Shown: positions 44,715 through 55,499 of the stretch, piece by piece | How positions within the stretch are numbered: position 1 is the stretch's first letter | Layout of the letters: the number at the start of each line of letters is the position of its first letter | Assembly (NCBI GenBank): GCA_004194705.1 | Contig: SADC01000007.1 | Location: 62,001 to 126,000 of the forward strand | Direction of reading: 5' to 3' | Origin: Ditylenchus dipsaci | Taxonomy: Eukaryota > Nematoda > Chromadorea > Rhabditida > Anguinidae | Length of the DNA: 64,000 nucleotides | Made by a program: the position numbers and the translations under genes | Notes under the pieces: generated by a model | What the model was told of the DNA's origin: nothing | Database searches by the model: none | What the model saw: the letters and a program-made list of their open reading frames with translations, nothing else

Positions 44715-45213
44715 TACAGTGCGTATCATAATGATAGGAAAACACGATTTTTTGCAAAATAGTTGAGTTTTTTGTTCAAAAAATTTCTACTTTTCAAACA
44801 CAATGTTAAATTACATCAAAGATAGATACAATAAAGATACATACATAGAAATCGACACTTTTTTGTTGATGGTCATAACTTTTTTCGGAATAATCAAAAA
44901 AAAAAGAGTTTGACCTACCAAGTTGTAGCTAAAATTCAGAGCTTACATTGTAAAACTGTTATTCATGCAAATGGTTATGTTATTGAGTCAATAAACGTGT
45001 TTTTACGAAAAGTTCCTATCATTACGATACGGCATTTTTTCGGTTTATCGGGCGTAAAAAATTTCCACTCAAGACAAACCACTTTTTTTTATTGCGAATA
45101 GCATGATTTTGATGTAATTTAACATTGTGTTTGAAAAGTAGAAATTTTTTGAACAAAAAACTCAACTATTTTGCAAAAAGTCGTGTTTTCCTATCATTAT
45201 GATACGCACTGTA
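44715..45213. mobile_element. TA-flanked MITE immediately upstream of NUF2
   Basis: Inverted ends CAGTGCGTATCATAATGATA (from 44717) and TATCATTATGATACGCACTG (to 45211) with TA on both sides. Arms extend about 110 bp (CTTTTCAAACACAATGTTAAA and complement). Its right edge is about 100 bp from the NUF2 start codon, so any promoter must lie in it, in that gap, or further upstream. Confidence 0.93.
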
Positions 45214-45284
45214 TACGCTTCAAACACCGTCAGATTTCCATATTTCAATCCACGTTGTCTGCATTTTTTTAATTCCCTTATTTA

Positions 45285-45312
45285 CTAATTTAACTTTTCA
45301 GCAAAAATAAGT
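45285..45312 (+). promoter_or_regulatory. Trans-splice-acceptor-like site at NUF2
   Basis: TTTAACTTTTCAG ends at 45301, 11 nt before the ATG. It is a strong acceptor with no upstream coding exon, consistent with spliced-leader addition. Confidence 0.55.
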
Positions 45313-47420
45313 ATGTCTCAGACAAATATTGCTGTAGAGCTGCGAACTATTGTTGACTTCTTTACTTCTGAAGCTCCGGCGCTAAAAGTTACAGCAGAAA
45401 TGATCAAAACTCCGACCGTAAGCTTTCAGCTTTTCTGCTCACCACCCGTAATAATTTTTATGTATTTTACAGGCCGACAACATTCTCCGCCTGTACTACT
45501 TTCTGTGCGATCTTATTTTCGACTTCGAAGGACGTGAGATTTTCGACAGCAAAAATGAAGTATACGGTCGCGCTCTCATGATCATTCGTGTTTTCGATTT
45601 TCTGTACGGGGTTTTTTAAAGGGGGGGGGGCGTGAACTTGTACGGCTACCTTTTGACATCGACTTCTTTTACCTTTTTTATATATTTTATTTTCTCATCT
45701 CAGATGTTTTCACACCGTTTTGTAGCTCAGATTTTTTTCGATTGAGTGGTCAAACACCCTAATAAATGCGCGCATCTCTAACTCTAAGTAAAAAACTAAG
45801 TGTGATCCTCAGACTTGGTTTTTTTAGTACGGAGTCGCTGTGATTTCAAAATATATGATAAAACGGTAAAAAAATGTCAATGTCAAAAGGCAGCCGTAAA
45901 AGTTCCCCCTCTTCTCTCTTAAAACCATACCTGACTGATTAAAGATTTCTTATTTAGGAGTGGTCTCTTCACCGACATTCTGGATGGCGAAGGGGACTTC
46001 AACTACACGGATCTGCTACTTCCTGAACCTTCCAAGACTCGTTATTTCTTGGTGCAGCTTATCAGATTCTACAACTTCAAGTGTGATCGCCAGCGTGAAG
46101 TGGATATGGTTGCAAATGAATTGGTTAGCTCAATTTTGCATTGTCATAACCCGAAAATTCGTTGTATTTTTTCAGGATGAACGCCGCCGTGATGTGGAAG
46201 CGGAACGGGTCTTTGAAAGCAACACTCAGTCGCAGCTGGAACGTGAGCGTGAAACACAAGAAGGAGTTCGCAAGAAGAAACTCGAGGTGGGCCTACTTGA
46301 CTTGCATTTTATCATCTGATTTTTCATTTCGCTCACAGTTGACCACAAGATCCAATGAGCTTGAGAAGGAATTCAAAAACATCCAGGCTCAGCGAGATGA
46401 CCTGAAGAGAGAGTTTGAGTCCAAGAAGCAAAGAAGCGAGACCCAGAGGAAGAAGATTGTGACTTTTATAAATTTTCCCTTGCTAGGTGATTTGATTCTT
46501 TTGTTTAGGAAGAGCTCCAGTCTGCGATCACTGAAGCAGAAGAGAAAAGCAAACGCCTGGAAATGAACATAGTATCCTCTCCCGATCGTATAGTCAGTGA
46601 CATCGAGAATATGGAAAAAGAATTGCAAGATCTCAACAGGAAGCAGACGCAAGTGGCGTAAGTTTTTCTTACATTGTTTTGTTTTTTGATTCACATTTTT
46701 AATTTAGTCAGGATTGCCGCAAGTTGGAGCGAGACCTTGGGAATCAGTCTGTCTCTAAGCAAATAGTAAGTTGTTTTTGTGTCATCTTAACGTTGAGCTC
46801 CTCTTGACTTGTCCAACTTTAGGTGGATCACTTCGTTGACGAGCTGAAGCAATTGGAGCACTTCCAGGACGAGCTCTCTGAATACCGCCGTGTGGAGGAC
46901 CAAAAGGCTCAGGACCTCAAGGACGTCGAAGTCAAAGCTCTCGCTATGGAGCAACAGCTGGCCGAAATGCAAGCAGAAAATGAGACTAAACTTCGTCAAC
47001 TTGCCGACAAGCAGCAGACAGATGAGCGCAGCATCGGACTCCTTATTCAGGAAAAAGGCCACTTGGAAAGGTTTGATGCTTTTTATTTTTGATCCTTTTT
47101 TTTAATTCCATAATCCGAATTTCAGCGATCTCAAGGAACTGTCTGTCAGGGTGAAAAAGGCTAAGGAAGAAATGCGCACAACGCAGCAACACCTCAAAAA
47201 GAAAGAAAAGGATCTTACGACCATCGGTGAAAAGTTTGATGCTGCTGTAGAAAAACTGAAGGAGCAGCATGAGTTAATCCAGAATAAGGTTGGTGGTTAT
47301 ATATTTGATGTTAAGTTTCAATTCTTGACTTTCTCGTTTTAGGTTGACAGAGAAGAGAAGATCGTGCAAGACACTTTGAAGAAAGCAGCCGTCTGTACTG
47401 GTACCCAGAATTTTCAGTGA
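45313..47420 (+). CDS. NUF2: Kinetochore protein Nuf2 (NDC80 complex)
   Basis: Outer-kinetochore subunit that pairs with NDC80 to bind microtubules. Ten exons: 45313-45417, 45473-45559, 45958-46123, 46176-46286, 46339-46458, 46509-46657, 46708-46765, 46823-47070, 47126-47288, 47343-47420 (TGA), about 427 aa against about 460 in vertebrates. N-terminal calponin-homology-like region (VELRTIVDFF, LYYFLCDLIFDFEG, GDFNYTDLLLPEPSKTRYFL, LIRFYNFKCDRQREV), then Glu/Lys/Gln-rich coiled coil from about residue 115 to the end, with the family motif IVSSPDRIVSDIENMEKEL near residue 200. Start chosen because it gives the conserved N-terminus and follows an acceptor-like site. Joining exons 2 and 3 needs one A fewer in the A run at 45551-45555. 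Most introns are 50-57 nt; intron 2 (398 nt) contains repeat text and a poly-G tract. Confidence 0.92.
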
Positions 47421-47447
47421 ACGATATGATGTTTGTTCTGATCACAC

Positions 47448-47453
47448 AATAAA
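47448..47453 (+). terminator. NUF2 polyadenylation signal
   Basis: AATAAA 28 nt after the stop codon, a normal distance for a compact 3' UTR. Confidence 0.75.
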
Positions 47454-48204
47454 AGATTTCTTGAAATATTTTATTGTGCTTTTTTGAAATCCTAGCCTAA
47501 GGACAAATCTTATAGATGAGGACGTCTGCGAGCTCTGCCTCAAAGGGTATTAGAGACCATAAAAATATATAATTTGAACATAGTTTTGAATACTGAACCC
47601 TACCGCTTAAAGAAACCTTGGTATGGCGAATTCACTACCCAAAACCTGGGGCGGTAGGAATAAGCTTTTCTACCCTTACCTTTACCTTCATCTTTAGAAA
47701 CAAGCAAGCTGAAAGTAAGTACTGAGAGGTAAAAACCATAGGGGGGGGGTGTGATGGAATTTTTACCTTGCTCCCGAGCAGAGTAAAATTTTTTACCTTT
47801 AGCTAAAAACTCATTTTTCCCAACCAACAACACTTCCTTAAGTAAATTTAGGGTGCTAAACACGAATTTTAAGTAATTTTTGCGGTTTTTCTGTAGAAAG
47901 AGGTGTTTTGGCAAACATCCTTTTTTGCACATGCTTACTAATTTTAAGCAATTTTTTGTATCCTTTTTTGAAAAATTGTAAGCTTTCACTACGACTTGAT
48001 AAAAAAACAGTCACAAATGAAATTTTTTAAAGGGGGAGGAAACTTTATATACCGTAAATTCTTTAATAAAAGGACACTCTCTAATGAACCGACACACTCT
48101 AATTAACGGACATGTGTGCGAAGGGGTTGAAAAATAAAAGGACACTCTCTAATAAACGGACACTCTCTTATAAACGGACACCACAAATTTTATTGAACAA
48201 ATAC
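47454..48204. other. Intergenic DNA with a truncated TACCGTA MITE
   Basis: TACCGTAAATTCTTTAAT at 48050 begins a stretch of TAATAAACGGACACTCTC words to about 48190 without a matching right end. A minus-strand ORF at 47600-47989 is Lys/Phe-rich and unrecognised. Confidence 0.55.
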
Positions 48205-48850
48205 AACTAAAACTAGGGTCTGCAGGCGCCTATCGGCGCCTATGTTGTTCGGGAACATTAGTTGTTCATGTACATTAGTAGTTCGGGTAGATTTATCTTC
48301 CGAGTGCGTTAATGGTTAGGGTAGATCATCCACCTACCTGTTGACTAAGCTACTCTACCTCGCCTACCCTCGCCTATCCTCTCACCTGCTCTTGCCCATC
48401 CTCGCCTATCCTCGCCTACCCTCACACATCCTCGCCCATTCTCGCCTACTCTTGCCCATCCTCGCCTATCCTCGCCTACCCTCACACATCCTCGCCTACC
48501 CTCGCCTATCCTCGCCTACCCTGCCCATCCTCGCCTCTCCTCGCCTACCCTTGCCCATCATCGCCTATCCTCGCCCACCCTCGCCTATCCTCGCCTACCC
48601 TCGCCCATCCTCGCCTATCCTCGCCTACCCTCGCCTATCCTCGCCTACCCTCGCCTATCCTCGCCTACCCTTGCCCATCCTCGCCTCTCCTCGCCTACCC
48701 TTGCCCATCATCGCCTATCCTCGCCCACCCTCGCCTACCCTCGCCCATCCTCGCCTATCCTCACCTACCCTCGCCTATCCTCGCCTATCCTCGTCTACCC
48801 TCGCCTATCCTCGCCTACCCTTGCCCATCCTCGCCTATCCAATTTCGATT
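48205..48850. repeat. CAGGCGCCTATCGGCGCC repeat with long (TCGCCTATCC)n array
   Basis: Head at 48205-48245 as in the 30785 copy, then about 490 bp (48355-48840) of 10-bp TCGCCTACCC/TCGCCTATCC/TCGCCCATCC units. Higher-order blocks recur (CTCGCCTCTCCTCGCCTACC appears twice), implying segmental expansion. A 175-aa ORF here is a by-product. Confidence 0.9.
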
Positions 48851-48953
48851 ATACGTGATTGTGCTTAAAAGGAAGCCAAGATGTTGAATTTGAGGGTTCC
48901 GCAGAGATATTCGACATTAATCGGCAAAAACTGGCCAAAAATTGGGTTTAAAC

Positions 48954-50408
48954 TAGAGATGGGAACAAACAATATATTGGTATTGGGATATTGGGGTATT
49001 GGGTCAAACAAAGGCGTTAATATTGGTATTGGGATATTGGTTGGTGACTTTCGAAAATATTGGTATTGGTATTGGGTTTGAGAAAGATATTGGGTGCTAA
49101 ATAGTGAAATTTTTCCAATAGAAATTTCAAACTTTCACTAATATTTCCTCATTTTTTTCGGCCTAATGGATGATATTAAACAAGTTCTGACTCAGAAGTG
49201 ATTTTTTTGACAAAATCGAGCTTTCTTTTCCACAGTTGTGCAACACCATAACAAGATTTACTAAAGTCTACAGGCGCCTATCGGCGCCCATGTCGTTCGG
49301 GAACATTAGTGTTTCGGATACTCTCTGTTGTTCGAGTAGAACATCCACCCAAACTGTTAACCCACCTACTCTACCTTGCCTACCCTCATCTAGCATCGCC
49401 TATTCTCGCCTACCCTCGCTTATCCTCACCTATCCTCGCCAACCTCGCTTATTTCGATAATATAACGTACACTTGATCCGGTCCCAGGGTGTACGTTATA
49501 TCAAAAATTGACTGTAGAGGTTTCACCTGAACACTTAACTATCCTATCTGGCTACCTACCCACCCTAACTGGCCATTTACCTACCCTACCTGGTGGAAAA
49601 GCTTGAAAACAAAAATCCACCTTAAATCCAGGCTAAAATCAACCAACACCAATTTGGTGGGCAAGGAAAATTTTTTTTAAAGCAACTTTAATAATACGTG
49701 TTTCTGCTTAAAAAAACAAAGATGTTGTTCTTGAGGGTTCCGGAAAGATGTTAGACATAAAATTGCGAAAACTGGCCAAAAATTGGTTGTAAAACAATAA
49801 ATTCATTAAAAGTGTGACGGACGAATTGCCACCTGTTTTGAATTGTCCCCCGCCAATTCAAAAATTTTCGCCTAATCATTGAACTTCTGTACGGATTTCT
49901 AAGCTTGCTTTCTAACAAAACAAGGCCTAGAATTTAATTTCAGGTATGTTTGTGTTAGAAACCAAGTTGAAAAATCCGTGCAGAAGTTCAGTGATCAGGA
50001 AATGTTTTTGAATTGGCGAGGAACAACCGCTGTCTGAGACGGCAATGGCCCTTTAATTGGTTCGAAATTCAGATCGTCCGAAATTTTATTCGTACAAACT
50101 TAAGTTTAAAAATTGCTTGATTATTCGATTTCCGAGCACATTTCCATTAATAACCTAATAAATACCGAAATGGATCAATTTTCGTTTCTTTAGGCCAAGA
50201 AATCAGTTCCAGTGGGTTACTATATCGAGATAAGACTGAATTATGAACTTTTTTCAATATTTTGATGAAAAAATAGACTTTTGAAAAAATATTGGTATTG
50301 GGCAATATATTGGGGTCCAGGACTTTGAAATATTGGTATTGGTATTGGGTCTAGAGAGGGCCAAAAATATTGGTATTGGTATTGGGCAAAGGCAAATGCC
50401 CATCTCTA
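48954..50408. mobile_element. hAT MITE with ATTGGTATTGGG words (reverse copy of the 16765 element), 8-bp TSD
   Basis: Perfect TSD GTTTAAAC (48946-48953 and 50409-50416). TIRs TAGAGATGGGAA and GCCCATCTCTA. The interior matches 16765-18050 in reverse complement (for example AATCTTGTTATGGTGTTGCA). It is interrupted at about 49261-50052 by a CAGGCGCC-head repeat and a block ending GACGGCAATGGCCCTTTAA. Confidence 0.92.
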
Positions 50409-50442
50409 GTTTAAACCGGAACATCCACCTTAAATCCACACC

Positions 50443-52165
50443 TGAGAAACCAATGAGTTTTGAGCTTGTCCGGGCAGTTCAAACCCGTTCACTTTTCAAA
50501 ATCCACTGTTAAATAGCTCATTTTGTAGCTGAGATTCTTTTGTTTTCACCATTATAAAACATCAACACCGACTTTTTTATAAAAGTGGCTCAAAATTGGG
50601 TCTGAAGTTAAAAATAGGAAAAACTCCACCTAAAAAGCAACTGACTTGAGAGCTTGTCCGTACCAGTTCGAGACCTTACACTTTTCTAACATCACTGGTT
50701 AATAACTCATTTTGTAGCTGAGATTCTTCAGTTTTCACCATCATGAAACATAAACGCCGACTTTCTCTATAAAAGTGGCTCAGAATTGGTTTGAAGTTAA
50801 AAATAGGAAAAAGTACACCTAAAAACCCACTGAGTTGAGAGCTTGTCCGGGCCAGTTCGACCCTTTACACTTTTCTAACCTTACAGGTTAATAGTTTATT
50901 TTGTAGCTCAGATTCTCTAGTTTTCACCATTATAAAACATCAACACCGACTTTTTATAAAAGTGGCTCAAAATTGGGTCTGAAGTTAAAAAATAGGAAAA
51001 AGTACGGCGCTACTCGGTTATACCCCCCCCCCCCAAAAAGTGCTACTCGGGAATACCCCCCCCCCCAATCCTAGGAGCTACTCGGTTATACCCCCCCCCA
51101 AAAATCAAGATTTTTAGGAGTGGTCAAAACACATTTTTAAGCAATAATTTCGCCATAAAAGGTCAGAAAAGCAATTTAAAAGGGATTATGGGCTGTATTG
51201 GGAGGGGAAGGGACAAAACAGGGGCCACTTCTATAGTGCCTATAAGTACCAAAGAGTATTAATTCTCTAAGCAGTAAAAGCGCTTTCAAACCCAGCCACT
51301 TGTGGTGCACGTAAAAGTATAAGCACTCGAGCTGATCGGGCCGATCAGCCGGGTGGATCCTGCTGGTTGTCCTTTAACTTTTGGATGGCTGAGCCTCTGG
51401 CTCGTAGCCCCAGGCCTGAAGAGGGGGAAACCCTTTTCGGTCGCAAAATCGAAGATGTTGAACATAGTTTGAATACTGGGGCCTACCGCATAAATAACTC
51501 TGGTATGCATCTTTTTTCATGCATCCAGAGTCGCATTCGAGTGATTTGTGTCTAAGGTATGTGGGTTTGCGCATCTCAACTCCAAGCCCCCAAGCCCCCT
51601 GCGCCCCCGAAGGGGGCGCAGGGGGCTTGAGAGTTAGAGATGCGCGCACGCACTTACCTTAGACATGATTCCGAGAAGTACACTTGATCATAAAATGCAT
51701 ATAGAGTCTATTTTTGCCACGACCCGAGTTGAAAAACATGGTAAAGCAGCTAAAAAAAAGTGGCCCCTGTATTATTCCCTTCCCCTCCCAATACAGCCCA
51801 TAATCCCTTTTAAATTGCTTTTCTGGACCTTTTATGGCGAAATTATTGCTTAAAAACGTGTTTTGACCACTCCTAAAAAACTTGATTTTTGGGGGGGGGG
51901 ATATAACCGAGTAGGTCCGATTTTGGGGGGGGGGGTATTACCGAGTAGCGTCAAAAGTACACCTAAAAAACCACTGAGCTGAGAGCTTGTCCGGACCAGT
52001 TCGACCCCTAAAACCTTTCAAAATCCACTGTTCAATAGCTTATTTTGTAGCTGAGATTCTCTAGTTTTCACCATTATAAAACATCAACACCGACTTTCTT
52101 TATAAAAGTGGCTCAAAATTTGGTAAATAAATTTGGTAAATCATAAAAAGTGTGACCCACCCGAC
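50443..52165. repeat. Tandem repeat of about 190 bp, split by a family A insertion
   Basis: Units containing GAGAGCTTGTCCGG, TAGCTGAGATTCTTTTGTTTT or close variants, and ATCAACACCGACTTT start near 50460, 50651, 50841 and 51978. The fourth unit resumes after the 51006-51952 insertion. Confidence 0.85.
51006..51952. mobile_element. Complete family A element: 8-bp TSD, poly-C/G ends, TTCG hairpins
   Basis: Perfect TSD AAAAGTAC (50998-51005 and 51953-51960). TIRs GGCGCTACTCGG and CCGAGTAGCGTC, each followed inward by C or G runs of about 9-14. Inner arms TAAAAGGGATTATGGGCTGT and complement. The middle carries GTATGCATC/GATGCATCC, TCGCATTCGAGTGAT and the hairpin AGCCCCCTGCGCCCCCGAAG. This copy defines the ends of the family whose fragments recur through the window. 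Confidence 0.9.
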
Positions 52166-53393
52166 CCAAATACTATATAGAGATCAATCATGAAACAAAA
52201 ATTTTTTATCTTTACTAACATTTTCAAGGCTAATTTTGGGCGACGGTGAATTAATCTACACCTAATTTATCTACATCGAATTCATCTACATTTTGGCATT
52301 CTGTTTGTGACACTACAAATTAATTTTGCTTTTCTTACGAAAATTCTAGTAACGGCTCTGACTCTAAAAGATCTTTGGCGGTCAGATTATACTTTGTAGG
52401 ATGTACTGGAAGTAAGCCTTATTCATTACTTTTCAGAGTAGACGTATGTTTTGTTTTACCAAGAATGTTCCCTAGTATCACACTTAAAATGGTCAACAAA
52501 AACAAGCTTAGCTACGCGAGTGACGGTAAATTTTTCCCACAGAAACAAGTCTATTGGAAAAGCAGCCTCGCCTTTTGTCAAACAAAATATAATCGCCGGA
52601 AAGAATTGCTTATTGGCGTCGTTGGTCATCGAATGAGTCGATATGCTTTTCCAGAGTATAGTAGATCGCGTCCAGTTTGACTGCTGCATTATAGTGATGT
52701 CGCTTGCGACTGCTCTTTGGAGTAGCTTCGTCGCTGTGCAGCGACAGTCCTCTTCAACAATAATTAGCTACTAAAAACCAGCTGGGACAGTACGTCAAAC
52801 AAGGAACCTAACATTTTCATTATTTTTTACCGGGTGTCCCAAAAGTACCCGACGGATTTTCAAAGCCTTGTTTCTAGTAAATCCTGAAATTATATCTCTT
52901 CTCTTTTAATACCACTTTTTAGCCCTGCATCTCCTCTTTCTAACGGTATATAATATGCCACTTTCTTTTTTTCGGACGAAGGAAGACTCTTTGAATTACC
53001 TACTGATTACAAATTATGTACTTGAATTTTCAGGGATTTTAGTCGCGTATTTAATACGTTAACAATAAATAAAATAAATAAATAAAGTTGAAACACTTGT
53101 TTTGACCTCGTACCGAGTCAAAATTTTCTTTGAACAAAAATTTTCGGTTTTTGTTAGATGATGAAAATTTTTCGCTGGCGCCTTCGTCGCCAACATGTTG
53201 AAAAATGAAAGGACCCTCTCTAATAAACGGACACACTCTAATTAACGGACATGTGTGCGGAGGTGTTGAACAATATAAGGACATGTCCTTTTATTAAAGA
53301 ATTTACGGTACGCACCTCCTAAGTCGCAGGTTTATTTTTTTTATACCCTATAATTTACAAGTTGGGTGTCGAAATGACCCTGAAACTTGTGGC
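52166..53393. other. Intergenic DNA with repeat fragments and one unrecognised ORF
   Basis: A + strand ORF at 52375-52680 (101 aa, contains TYNRRKELLIGVVGHRMS-like text) has no motif I know. TAATTTATCTACATCGAATTC words near 52255-52295 resemble the GTGAATTGATCC family. A truncated TACCGTA-type MITE with TAATAAACGGACACACTC words spans about 53205-53310 and ends TACGGTA. Confidence 0.45.
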
Positions 53394-53495
53394 CAGTGTT
53401 GTCCATTTGGCTCGCGCGAGCCAAACGAAAGACCGAAAATCGCATGATCTAATGAGCAATATAGGTTCGAGCCATATGGCTCGCCTTTATTTATA

Positions 53496-53742
53496 TACCG
53501 TAAAACCTCTATTAAACGGACACCTTCTAATAAACGGGCACCCTCAAGGACCTATATCTCAGCGCAAAAAAAAATTCTGCAAATCTGTTTTTCGCGTTTT
53601 CTTGATCACCTCGATCTTAGTTGATTCCGCTTTTCAGATTTTTTCGAGTACCCAAAAATCTCAAAATCAAAATATTTTTTTTTCGATTTTTTAGGGGTTG
53701 AAAATTAAACGGGCATGCCCGTTTAATAGAGGTTATACGGTA
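53496..53742. mobile_element. TACCGTA MITE, 'AAACGGACACC' version
   Basis: Ends TACCGTAAAACCTCTATTAA and a TACGGTA terminus (TAATAGAGGTTATACGGTA). Core AAATCTGTTTTTCGCGTTTT, GATCTTAGTTGATTCC, AAAATCTCAAAATC shared with 21306 and 61795; terminal words ATAAACGGGCACC are its own. Confidence 0.87.
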
Positions 53743-54128
53743 TGCGAGCCAATTGGCTCGCGTACTGGTTTTTTTAAAGCGAGCGAACACGAGTCAAAAC
53801 AATACGCGCCGTTTGTATCGCGAACCATTTGGCTCGCAAACATAAACTAATGGTTCGGTTCGCGCTTTTTATGTGAGTTTTGAACGTCAATTTATTGTTA
53901 AAGACAATAAAAGAATAAATAAATTGTTACTAGCTTAATATCTGCGAAAAATCAGTCAAAAAATTGAAAAAAATGAAAAATAAACTAGATTTAAGCTTTA
54001 TTTTTGATTAAACACTATTATCCGCGAGCCGAACCATACGCTTATTTCAGATGCGAGCCAAATGGCTCGCGAGCTAGAAAGCTCTTGTCACTTTATTCTT
54101 TAACTTAGCGAGCCATATGGCTCGCGAG

Positions 54129-54762
54129 AGGGGTGTCGAGCCCTCGAAAATTTCGAGCCCTCGGCTCGACGGCTCGACACGGCTCGAAATTTTTCGAGGG
54201 CTCGGCTCGAAGCTCAAAAGACTCGAATATTTTTCATATTTACATTGATTTTTTGAATTGCCGCTAAAAATATTGACCGTAAATTTCATAAATTTTATTA
54301 TACATATTCATTGGCAACGCTTTTTTGTACGCTATTTTTTCTCTTTGCTAAACGCTTCATTGTTCAGGTAACAATGCCAAGCAGCGTGTGGAATTCGAGA
54401 GTCGGTTTTGTCAAGATTAGTAATAAGACAGTGTGCGCTTGCGGAGAAGAGCTGAATTTGAGCAAAAGCGGTGCAACTTCACATCTCTCCAGGCACTTAG
54501 AATCCACAAGGCACAAGGAAGTTTTTGAAAGAAGCAGCTGCCAAGAACGAAAAAGAACGGGACGAAATAGTTGATTTATTGTTGGAAGAAAAAGTTTGAA
54601 TATTGTATTTAAATTTTGTTGGTAAAAATTTATTGAAGCTTGAAGTTTGAAGATTTTGAGGGCTCGAAGCTCGAAATTTTTGAGGGCTCGGCTCGAAGCT
54701 CGAAAAAAAAGTCGAGCTTCGAGCCGAAAGCTCGATTTTGAGCCCTCGGCTCGACAACCCTG
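54129..54762. mobile_element. hAT element fragment with GGCTCGAAGCTCGA words
   Basis: CTCGCGAG flanks both sides (54121-54128 and 54763-54770), with one extra base at the right border. Ends AGGGGTGTCGAGCCCTCGA and TCGGCTCGACAACCCTG. It is a relative of 25916-26625 with the word CGCTCGA replaced by GGCTCGA. Contains a BED-like finger ORF. Confidence 0.87.
54374..54574 (+). pseudogene. hAT transposase N-terminal BED-like finger
   Basis: Starts MPSSVWNSRVGFVKI, then VCACGEELNLSKSGATSH and LSRHLESTRHKEV, then stops. It aligns with the minus-strand fragment at 26330-26410, including the C-x-C spacing. No catalytic part follows. Confidence 0.75.
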
Positions 54763-55499
54763 CTCGCGAGCCATACGGCTCTCCAAGTTAGCTATTTGGC
54801 GAGCGAGCAGCTCGCGTGCTTTAGGGGGCGCGAGCTGCTCGCTCGCAAACGAGCCAAATGCACAACACTGCTCTTGGCCATCCAACAAGAATAGCAGCGC
54901 AGGCTTTAACACCTACTGAAGCTTGTATCTAGGGTAAAATAGACTAAATTTCCGAAAATTGATAGTTTTTGAAGGGTTTTCATTGACTGGTTTTTTTTGA
55001 TATTTTATGACCTTTTTATAGGTCACACCTTTCATATACAGGGTGTCCCACGAATTTTTTCACTTTGTTTTTAAATTATTGTCAATTTTTTCAAGACATT
55101 TGACAACGAGTTCGGTCTCATTAGAAATCTTGGCGAAAAGCAATTTTTATGGTGTGAAATAAGGGGTATATAAGTTTAGGATAAAGAGATCATGAGATTA
55201 GGATAAGAATTCCACATTAAAGGACCATTGCCGTCTACGGCCACGGAAATTTGGACTTTTTGAATTGGCGGGGGACAGCTAAATTACTGCGAAAATATTT
55301 TTTGAATTATTTTTTATTTTCATTTTTAAGTTATAATTTATGTGTATTGGCCGAAGCGAGTCTTCCAGAACTATAAGTAAGTTGTAGTGCAGTGGCTGTG
55401 TTAGATCTTGTCCGATCTGGCAATGTCAAGCAACGTTAGGCTCGACTAGGAGATTGTTCAAAATTTTTTCCAAAATTTTAATTGGGTAATATTTAAGGC

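Larger units (their letters stand above)
53394..54870. mobile_element. hAT-like outer element with GCGAGCCATATGGCTCGC words
   Basis: Ends CAGTGTTGTCCATTTGGCTCG and CGAGCCAAATGCACAACACTG. Flanks CTTGTGGC and CTCTTGGC match at 6 of 8 positions, a decayed TSD. Palindromic GAGCCATATGGCTCGC words recur inside. Holds two nested elements (53496, 54129). Confidence 0.75.

Noticed and set aside
47600..47989. 129-aa minus-strand ORF downstream of NUF2
   Set aside because: Lys/Phe-rich low-complexity text from AT-rich DNA, no motif, no upstream or downstream exon.
48341..48868. 175-aa ORF, the longest or near-longest open frame
   Set aside because: It is a translation of the 10-bp TCGCCTATCC array (repeating LAYPRLSSP-like text). 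Frame openness follows from the repeat, not from coding.
52375..52680. 101-aa + strand ORF
   Set aside because: No recognised motif and no supporting splice structure. Mentioned in the region entry but not called a gene.
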